This document shows, in pieces, positions 1-5,625 of a stretch of 8,871 nt of DNA. Under the pieces are notes generated by a model. That model saw only the letters and a program-made list of their open reading frames with translations, was not told the DNA's origin and made no database searches. How positions within the stretch are numbered: position 1 is the first letter of the stretch; each line of letters begins with the position of its first letter. This stretch comes from Candidatus Omnitrophota bacterium (GTDB taxonomy: Bacteria > Omnitrophota > Koll11 > Duberdicusellales > 4484-171), in NCBI GenBank assembly GCA_021735115.1, contig JAIPHQ010000023.1:1-8871 (forward strand), read 5' to 3'. A program made the translations under genes and the position numbers.

Positions 1-602
1 TTTTGGTTGTTATTAATTTTGCAATTATATTTTCAAGTATTAAAAGCGGCCAGTCAAACGGAGATCCAATGTATAGATTCCAAGAAAGACAAGCCGTTAC
101 TTTCATTTCTGCCTTAACTTTAGGCCTTACCAGCTTAACAGCATTATTTATTTATTTACTGAAGAAAAAAATAAAACCAATTACAGAAAGAGTTGGATTT
201 TGGTTATTTTCAGCTATAGGTTTTTTTTATCTCTGTATCGATGAATACTTTATGGCTCACGAAGGTATGGATGAATGGGTTGGTTATTGGTTTGGCCAAA
301 ATATTAAAGAAATGAATCTAGACAATCTAGTTATAGCTTCGTTTGGAATAATCGCCTTATTGCTCTGCTTACATTTTCGAAAGGTTATATTTAACAATAA
401 AATAATGTTACCTTTTTTGGCTATCGGCGGATTAGGATTAGTCGGAACTGTGATTTTTCACAGCTTTGAAAGAATTAATGTTTATTATGAAGTAGCGGAA
501 GAATCTTTTAAATTGGTAGGAGTTACTGCATTTTTTGCTGCCTACTTATTAGCTTTTTTATCATTCCGAGACAAAATAACTATTTCTAAACTACTATCTT
601 AA
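1..602 (+). CDS. Multi-pass membrane protein of unknown function, 5'-truncated at the window edge
   Basis: The reading frame is open from the first bases (first complete codon at 3) to a TAA at 600-602, about 199 residues. Counting from base 3, hydrophobic stretches lie at about 1-12 (cut), 31-53, 64-80, 108-124, 134-153 and 169-188, so this is an integral membrane protein with about six spans. Polar residues cluster at membrane edges: a DE-x4-HE motif (D80, E81, H86, E87), H153, and an EE-x3-x2-G element (E166, E167, G173). From memory this pattern recurs in an unnamed family of bacterial membrane proteins; I know of no assigned function. An ATG at 69 is preceded by GGAG at 60-63 with a 5-base spacer and could start a shorter form. 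However, the 22 residues before it look like the end of a first membrane span, so I favour a start outside the window. It converges on mscL with one base between the stops. Confidence 0.75.
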   Translation, partial: LVVINFAIIFSSIKSGQSNGDPMYRFQERQAVTFISALTLGLTSLTALFIYLLKKKIKPITERVGFWLFSAIGFFYLCIDEYFMAHEGMDEWVGYWFGQNIKEMNLDNLVIASFGIIALLLCLHFRKVIFNNKIMLPFLAIGGLGLVGTVIFHSFERINVYYEVAEESFKLVGVTAFFAAYLLAFLSFRDKITISKLLS

Positions 603-603
603 A

Positions 604-1056
604 TCAACTTTCAGAGAGCTCTGAGGTACAATGCGGACACCTGGTTGCTTTGATTGATATACTCGATAAACAATAAGGACAAGACTTTTGTGTCGGGGCA
701 ATTGAGGCAATATCTTCTTTTCGCTTTAAATTATTGATTTGTTTGACCAGAAAAAATACGCAAAAAGCAACAACCATAAAAGATATAAAGTGATTAATAA
801 AAATACCGTAATTTATTGTTGCCGCCCCTGCTGCCTTAGCCTCAGCCAAAGATTGATAAGTACCTTTCGATAAATTAATATAAAGATTAGAAAAATCAAT
901 CTTACCGGTAATTAAACCGATCGGAGGCATTATAATGTCTTCAACCAATGAACTTATAATTTTACCAAAAGCAGCTCCGATTAAAATTCCTACTGCCATA
1001 TCTACAACATTACCTCGCACCGCAAACTCTTTAAATTCTTGTAGTACTTTTTTCAT
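604..1056 (-). CDS. mscL: Large-conductance mechanosensitive channel MscL with C-terminal zinc ribbon
   Basis: This is the homopentameric inner-membrane channel that opens under high membrane tension to release solutes during hypo-osmotic shock. The N-terminus matches the family closely: an amphipathic start ([16 protein letters not shown]), TM1 at about 16-45 ending in an IIMPP-type turn at 41-45, a periplasmic loop at 46-80, and TM2 at about 81-107. M20 and I24 occupy the positions of the E. coli gate residues L19 and V23. After TM2, in place of the plain helical tail of E. coli MscL, there is a charged linker and a CPYC-x10-CPHC module (C126, C129, C140, C143) ending at residue 150, a four-cysteine zinc ribbon expected in the cytoplasm. 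Related tails occur in other bacterial MscL proteins. The ATG has AAAAGGAG at 1061-1068, 4 bases upstream, and a likely promoter of its own overlaps the end of the preceding phosphatase gene. Confidence 0.96.
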   Translation of the reverse strand: MKKVLQEFKEFAVRGNVVDMAVGILIGAAFGKIISSLVEDIIMPPIGLITGKIDFSNLYINLSKGTYQSLAEAKAAGAATINYGIFINHFISFMVVAFCVFFLVKQINNLKRKEDIASIAPTQKSCPYCLSSISIKATRCPHCTSELSES

Positions 1057-1060
1057 TTTT

Positions 1061-1068
1061 CTCCTTTT
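1061..1068 (-). promoter_or_regulatory. Ribosome binding site of mscL
   Basis: Read on the - strand, AAAAGGAG precedes the ATG at 1056-1054 by four bases. It is a near-ideal Shine-Dalgarno sequence and fixes the mscL start. Confidence 0.8.
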
Positions 1069-1086
1069 ATGTTTTTACCTGAATTC

Positions 1087-1116
1087 ATTATAAAAACTAT
1101 TTAATCAATATGTTAA
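1087..1116 (-). promoter_or_regulatory. Likely sigma70-type promoter of mscL
   Basis: On the - strand TTAACA (1116-1111, five of six matches to TTGACA) is followed after 18 bases by a perfect TATAAT (1092-1087). Transcription would start near 1080, leaving a leader of about 24 bases that contains the AAAAGGAG ribosome binding site. The -10 box lies in the 40-base gap and the -35 box lies in the last codons of the phosphatase gene. The match is good, but in A+T-rich DNA such matches also arise by chance. Confidence 0.55.
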
Positions 1117-2443
1117 GAATAAATATATCATCTTTTATATCATTTCCGGTAAATAAACTAAGATCATGAAGTAGTTGTTGATTAAATAAATTTGGATTTA
1201 AATCTTTGTTTTTTTCTAAAAAACGTTCTAACCTTTCACTACCATAAAACTGATCCATGTCATTTTTTGCCTCGACAACCCCATCAGTAAAAAGAAGTAT
1301 CTGATCACCTGAATTAAATTGCATCTTGTCTTGATAAATAGTTGTTTGTTTAACTGGTAGGCCTAACCATCCAGTCTGAGAACTAATTTTTTGTATGTTA
1401 GCACTAGCTCGTTTATAAATATATTGAGGCGGATGTCCATAATTAGAATAACTAAAATTCATATCTTTATAATTTAATTGGCCGCAAAAAGCACTTAGGT
1501 ACATATTAGTTTGAGAAAAATCAATCCGGATAAAACTATCAAGTTCTTTTAAAATTATACCTGGTTCTTTGTTTTCTTTGGCAAGTTTTTCAAACTCCCT
1601 ATGTAAAGAGTTAACTAAAAGTGCAGCCGAAACACCATGGCCGGTAACATCACAAATAATAAAGGTAAGTTTATCTTGATTGGGGAAACTAAACCTTCCA
1701 TAGTCACCACCCATATAATAAGCCGGCAGATAAGTAGCTGCAATTTGACATCTTTCTGTATCTATTGAATGAGGGATAAGCCGAGCATGAACCCGTGTTG
1801 CTAACTCAAGTTCATTTTTCATCTGATTATTTTTTTCTTCAACCTCTTTAAGAAGGATAAAATTTTCAACCTCCCGCCGGCTCTCTCTGTCTCGAATGAT
1901 AAAACAAACTATAAACCCTATTGTTAAAAGCAAAATTCCATCAAAATACCAATAACCTCTTGGCTCTATAAATCCAGAGACATAACTCTTAAGATAAAAA
2001 CTCAAATAAGCATAACTAATAAGATGAAAACATGATAAATAGATAATCTCTAGTGAATGCCAAGGAATTATAAAAGAAACTAAAAATAAAATCAAAAGAT
2101 AAAGCGAAGCTGCTGTATCTACATATTGATAATAAATAATATTAATTCTAGTGACCACCCCTAGCAAAAAAACAATAAAAAGATAAGCAGTTAACTTCGC
2201 AGTTATTAATTTATTTATCCTAGAACTAAAATAGATAGTTAAAACACTACCCAAAATCAGAATAACCCAGACAGATACTTCTGTTAACTGAAATTCTTCA
2301 GGCATAACAATGATGTTTATTAAACTTATGCAACTATATAAAATAATAGTTGATAAACAAAGCAGTTTTAATCTTTTTTTGATTAATAAAGTTTGCTGGA
2401 AGATAAATTCACTTAAATATTTGGCAGGTATTTTTTTCGGCAT
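1097..2443 (-). CDS. Membrane-anchored SpoIIE/RsbU-type PP2C serine phosphatase
   Basis: This 448-residue protein has two parts. The N-terminal half carries about six hydrophobic spans (roughly 26-47, 56-73, 83-104, 110-126, 131-152, 165-183) with no recognised ligand-binding domain. A charged, probably coiled-coil linker follows (184-216). The C-terminal half is a PP2C-like SpoIIE domain (about 211-447): the ELELATRVHARLIP signature, GGD (245-247), DVTGHG (265-270), SNYGHPP (333-339), TDGVVEA (386-392) and DD (438-439). The four expected metal-binding aspartates are present (D247, D265, D387 and D438/D439), so it is probably active. Family members dephosphorylate anti-sigma-factor antagonists or similar STAS-domain switches, so a stress or envelope signal sensed in the membrane domain may control a sigma factor. 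No antagonist, kinase or sigma factor is in the window. The ATG has GGTGA at 2456-2452, 8 bases upstream. The stop (TAG) lies 40 bases before mscL. Confidence 0.92.
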   Translation of the reverse strand: MPKKIPAKYLSEFIFQQTLLIKKRLKLLCLSTIILYSCISLINIIVMPEEFQLTEVSVWVILILGSVLTIYFSSRINKLITAKLTAYLFIVFLLGVVTRINIIYYQYVDTAASLYLLILFLVSFIIPWHSLEIIYLSCFHLISYAYLSFYLKSYVSGFIEPRGYWYFDGILLLTIGFIVCFIIRDRESRREVENFILLKEVEEKNNQMKNELELATRVHARLIPHSIDTERCQIAATYLPAYYMGGDYGRFSFPNQDKLTFIICDVTGHGVSAALLVNSLHREFEKLAKENKEPGIILKELDSFIRIDFSQTNMYLSAFCGQLNYKDMNFSYSNYGHPPQYIYKRASANIQKISSQTGWLGLPVKQTTIYQDKMQFNSGDQILLFTDGVVEAKNDMDQFYGSERLERFLEKNKDLNPNLFNQQLLHDLSLFTGNDIKDDIFILNILIK

Positions 2444-2554
2444 TTATTAGATCACCAAAGGCTACCTCAATAAATTGCTAATTTTAGCTATTAGCTTATT
2501 TGAGTATTTATCTATTAAGCCAAAAATATTTTTTGTCTATTCCTTGAGGTAAAA
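2444..2554 (-). promoter_or_regulatory. 111-base leader between helicase and phosphatase genes with competing inverted repeats
   Basis: This is the longest non-coding gap in the window. It holds the GGTGA ribosome binding site of the phosphatase gene (2456-2452) and two mutually exclusive pairings. TACCTCAA (2463-2470) is perfectly complementary to TTGAGGTA (2544-2551). CTCAATAA (2466-2473) also pairs, with one bulge, with TTATTTGAG (2496-2504), enclosing GCTAA (2477-2481) against TTAGC (2491-2495). The arm at 2463-2470 is shared, so only one structure can form at a time. No T-run follows either stem on the - strand, so neither looks like a standard terminator. I could not find a convincing promoter here. 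A regulatory role is an inference. Confidence 0.35.
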
Positions 2555-4147
2555 CTATTTAAATCGTTTCTTTTTACCTTTTTTCTTAGCTCTTTCAACT
2601 AGTGGTTTCCTACCTGATTGTAGTTTTTTAAAAGCATCTAAAATTTTTTCAGCTTCCTTAAAAGAAACTGTAATAAATGAAAACTTATCAAAAACACTAA
2701 CATCACTTATCTTTTTCTGGTCAATTTTTGAAGCTTTTTTAATCATATCCACTATCTTAGCTGAAGTCATTTTATCTGCTTTTCCCCTGGCGATAAAAAG
2801 ACGGGTAGTCCCTTTTTTATCAACATAAGGTTCTTGGATTTTTGAATATTTATTTTTATCTAGCTCTTGGCCGTAGGAATATTCAATTAAAGCCGATACC
2901 ACATCTATAGGGTCATTTTTATCTAGAAGGCCTTTCGAAAAAGATTTGTGTTTTTCAGTATTGCTCTTATTGATTAAATCGCTAATATTCTTTTCAATCC
3001 TCGATTTTCTTGAACTGATAACATCATCAATTCCAGGAATACTCTTTTTTCGTATCTCAGTTTTTGTAATTTTTTTAATATAAACTAATTTTCTATATTC
3101 ATCAGGAGTAACAAAAGTAACCGCTGTCCCGCTTCTTCCGGCTCTGCCAGTTCTGCCAATACGATGGACATAACTATGCGGATCTTGAGGGAGAGAAAAA
3201 TTTATAACGTGAGTTAAGTCGCTTACATCAATTCCCCGAGCTGCAACATCGGTAGCCACTAAAATATTGATTCGTTTTTGCCTGAACCTATCTAAAATCC
3301 TTTCTCTTTGGCTTTGAGATATATCTCCGTGAAGAGCATCTGAATCATAACCGCGGGCCCCAAGATTTTTAGCCAACTTATCTACATTAATTTTAGTCCT
3401 GCAAAAGATCAACCCATAAAATTCAGGTTCACTATCGATAATTCTGCATAAAGCTTCAAATTTATTAAAACTATTTACTTCAAAGTATATCTGATCAGTT
3501 AAGCCTACAGTCAATTGATCTTGAGAAACCTTAATCAATTTATAATCTTTCATATATTTTCTTGCAAGCTTAACTATAGGATTTGGCATAGTGGCTGAAA
3601 ATAATAAAACTCTCCTATTTTTATCAGCATAAGATAGTATCTCTTCTACATCTTCGATAAAACCCATGTTTAACATTTCATCAGCTTCATCTAAAATAAA
3701 ATAATTCACCGAAGATAAATCTAAGGTTTTTCTTAACAAATGGTCTTTTACCCTCCCTGGGGTACCTACTACAATATCAACACCTTTCTTAAGCCGGCTT
3801 AACTGTAAATTTATAGATTGGCCTCCATAAATTGCAGCAATATCTAAAGGGTTGCTCCCCTTTAGAGAGTTAATCTCTTCAGCAACTTGTACTGCTAACT
3901 CTCTAGTTGGCGCTAAAATTATAGCTTGCGGTACTTTTATTTTCTTTGTGATCTTTTCAATTAAAGGTAGTCCAAAAGCTGCAGTTTTTCCAGTCCCTGT
4001 CTGGGCCTGGCCAACTATATCGTAATCGCCTTTTAAAAATAAAGGAATAATTTTTTCCTGTATCTTAGTTGGCTCTTCAAAGCCTTTTTTCTCCAGTGCT
4101 GATAAAGCACTCTCGCTTAAACCTAATTTTTTAAATTCATCTAACAT
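2555..4147 (-). CDS. DEAD-box ATP-dependent RNA helicase, DeaD/CsdA-like, with DbpA-type RNA-binding domain
   Basis: This 530-residue cytoplasmic protein unwinds or remodels RNA duplexes using ATP. All core motifs are intact in order: the Q motif (F5 to Q30), motif I AQTGTGKT (48-55), Ia PTRELA (80-85), GG (108-109), Ib TPGR (129-132), II DEAD (153-156), III SAT (184-186), motif V around ATDVAARGID (298-307) and VI HRIGRTGRAG (328-337). After a lysine-rich linker (about 365-440), residues 447-508 (TRLFIARGKAD onward) match the DbpA RNA-binding domain. A strongly basic tail (KKKGKKKRFK) closes the protein. E. coli DeaD/CsdA and DbpA and Bacillus YxiN carry such a domain and act in ribosome assembly or cold-adapted mRNA handling; this one is shorter than DeaD and longer than DbpA, so orthology is open. 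GAGGAG at 4160-4155, 7 bases from the ATG, gives a strong start. It lies 40 bases after the outer-membrane factor gene. Confidence 0.95.
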   Translation of the reverse strand: MLDEFKKLGLSESALSALEKKGFEEPTKIQEKIIPLFLKGDYDIVGQAQTGTGKTAAFGLPLIEKITKKIKVPQAIILAPTRELAVQVAEEINSLKGSNPLDIAAIYGGQSINLQLSRLKKGVDIVVGTPGRVKDHLLRKTLDLSSVNYFILDEADEMLNMGFIEDVEEILSYADKNRRVLLFSATMPNPIVKLARKYMKDYKLIKVSQDQLTVGLTDQIYFEVNSFNKFEALCRIIDSEPEFYGLIFCRTKINVDKLAKNLGARGYDSDALHGDISQSQRERILDRFRQKRINILVATDVAARGIDVSDLTHVINFSLPQDPHSYVHRIGRTGRAGRSGTAVTFVTPDEYRKLVYIKKITKTEIRKKSIPGIDDVISSRKSRIEKNISDLINKSNTEKHKSFSKGLLDKNDPIDVVSALIEYSYGQELDKNKYSKIQEPYVDKKGTTRLFIARGKADKMTSAKIVDMIKKASKIDQKKISDVSVFDKFSFITVSFKEAEKILDAFKKLQSGRKPLVERAKKKGKKKRFK

Positions 4148-4187
4148 ATTTCTTCTCCTCTATTCAGTGTTGATTGAAAAAATTATC

Positions 4188-5618
4188 TTATTCCTTTTCT
4201 AAATCTTTTATTTCTGGTTCAATATTTCTATATTGAACCATTCTATCAGTTAATCTTAACCATTCAACCAATAGTTTTTTATAAAGAACTTCATGTAAAA
4301 TTTTATTAAAACGATTGCTATCAAGGGCATTCACCGCTTGTATATAATCATTTAATGTAACCCTACCAAAAGAATAATTTTCTGCCTCATCCTCTAGAAC
4401 TGCTTTAGCTAATTCAATGCGTTTGTCAGTAATCTCTATCAATTTCTTTTCTCTTTTTAATTGTAAATATAAATTACGCAGCTGAGTGTATAATCGATGA
4501 TAGGTATTTTCAGTCGTTAATTTAGAACGCCTTTCTAAAATTTTTGAAATTTCATATTCAGCCCTTTCTATTTGGTGGCCAAATGGCCAATCTAGTTGCA
4601 TTCCGGCATAAAATAAATTATCTTCATTTTTTATTGGATATTTATCTCCGCTTATTTCATATCCAATCAATAGATTAATTGAGGGCAAAAGAGTATCTGC
4701 ATCACGCGCTACCTGTAACCCCGACTTTTTTTCAAGTTTATTTAAAATGCTAAAGGTTCGGCTCTCTTGATAAAACTTTTCAAAAGATGATTCAAAATCT
4801 AAAGGCAAACTACCTATAGCATTAGGATCAATGGGAACCAGTAACAAATCTTGTTTATATCTAATAATTTTTTTGATAGTATTTAAACTATTTTCATATT
4901 GCTCTTGCAACTCAATCAATCTTTCTTCTTTAGCCATTACCTGTAATTTTACTTTATTTACATCAATAGATTGGGCAATTTTTTCTTTTTTGCGTTGATA
5001 GATATCTTCTAGAAGTTTTAAATTGGCTTGATAGGATTTTTGGCCAATTTCTAAATTTTTATAATCTCGAAACCAGTTATAATAAGCAGTTGCAACCAAA
5101 GCTAGATAATCTTCATATGCCTCAACTATTTGATAGCGGGCAACATCAACTTCAAGACCAACAATCTTATCAAGTAAACGTATAGAATGGCCAAAAGCAT
5201 TTTCTGCAATTGGCTGACTAATACCAAAAGAAGCTTTAGAAGCTAATGATTCTGATGACAACGATGAACTAACTTTATAATCAAGACTAATTTCTGTACC
5301 ACTATAAGGAAACAACTTAGTTAATGAAACAGTAGTATTAGGAGAATCTCTGTCTTGGCTAAAGAAAAAATCATGTTGCTGCTTTACAGACAAAACTAAA
5401 TCTTTTGCCGGTAGATTTAATGATTTTTGATATTTTAACATCAATTCATCAACTAAAATCTCTTCAAATTCAGAATCATTTTTAGTAGCAAGTTCTAAAA
5501 AATGATTAAATGATAATATTTTTTCTTCTGAAGGCTGAGCTTTATCTTCAGAATAACTAACTCCTGCCATCATCCCTGTAATGATTAATAATAAAATAAA
5601 ATACCTAAATTTATTCAT
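4188..5618 (-). CDS. TolC-family outer-membrane efflux protein
   Basis: This is the outer-membrane exit duct of a tripartite RND pump. The preferred start is the ATG at 5618-5616, giving 476 residues. It begins with a signal peptide (MNKFRYFILLLIITGMMAGV, cleavage near SYS-ED) and has no lipobox cysteine, so it is probably not a lipoprotein. The body has the two tandem OEP repeats of TolC proteins. The first begins at LSFNHFLELA (about 35-44) and has a long helix around 165-255. The second starts near 285, with LPSINLLIGY (about 311-320), and ends with the SFGRVTLNDYIQAVNAL helix (416-432), the usual 'G..sl.d.l.a...l' pattern. An in-frame TTG at 5633 would add five residues and overlap the permease by 8 bases, but it has no better ribosome binding site. 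The start sits 7 bases after the permease stop, so translation is probably coupled. A perfect inverted repeat lies in its 3' end. Confidence 0.92.
   Translation of the reverse strand: MNKFRYFILLLIITGMMAGVSYSEDKAQPSEEKILSFNHFLELATKNDSEFEEILVDELMLKYQKSLNLPAKDLVLSVKQQHDFFFSQDRDSPNTTVSLTKLFPYSGTEISLDYKVSSSLSSESLASKASFGISQPIAENAFGHSIRLLDKIVGLEVDVARYQIVEAYEDYLALVATAYYNWFRDYKNLEIGQKSYQANLKLLEDIYQRKKEKIAQSIDVNKVKLQVMAKEERLIELQEQYENSLNTIKKIIRYKQDLLLVPIDPNAIGSLPLDFESSFEKFYQESRTFSILNKLEKKSGLQVARDADTLLPSINLLIGYEISGDKYPIKNEDNLFYAGMQLDWPFGHQIERAEYEISKILERRSKLTTENTYHRLYTQLRNLYLQLKREKKLIEITDKRIELAKAVLEDEAENYSFGRVTLNDYIQAVNALDSNRFNKILHEVLYKKLLVEWLRLTDRMVQYRNIEPEIKDLEKE
4215..4240. repeat. Perfect 11-bp inverted repeat with 4-base loop inside the outer-membrane factor gene
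   Basis: TGGTTCAATAT (4215-4225) and ATATTGAACCA (4230-4240) are exact reverse complements separated by TTCT. In the transcript (- strand) this forms an 11-bp stem with an AGAA loop. It lies within the last codons of the outer-membrane factor gene, 24 bases before its stop codon and about 68 bases before the helicase ATG. No U-run follows, so it does not look like a terminator. It may be an mRNA processing or stabilising hairpin, or a dyad operator for a regulator of the helicase gene. The repeat is seen directly; the role is inferred. Confidence 0.7.
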
Positions 5619-5625
5619 ATCAATT

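Noticed and set aside
611..624. Possible terminator hairpin after the left-edge gene
   Set aside because: The stem is only five to six base pairs, there is no T-run on either strand, and it encodes the conserved SELSES end of MscL.
2511..2539. Possible promoter for the phosphatase gene (TAGACA near 2539-2534 on the - strand)
   Set aside because: At 16 to 18 bases spacing the best -10 candidates match TATAAT at only about three positions, no better than background in this A+T-rich gap.
4182..4210. Possible promoter for the helicase gene (GATAAT at 4187-4182 on the - strand)
   Set aside because: The -10 box is fair, but no -35 box is found at 16 to 18 bases; not enough to list.
4570..4590. 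Overlapping TTGG/CCAA repeats around tggccaaatggcca
   Set aside because: Short symmetry from repeated GGCCA words in codons of the channel gene; similar TGGCCA words occur at many places in the window.
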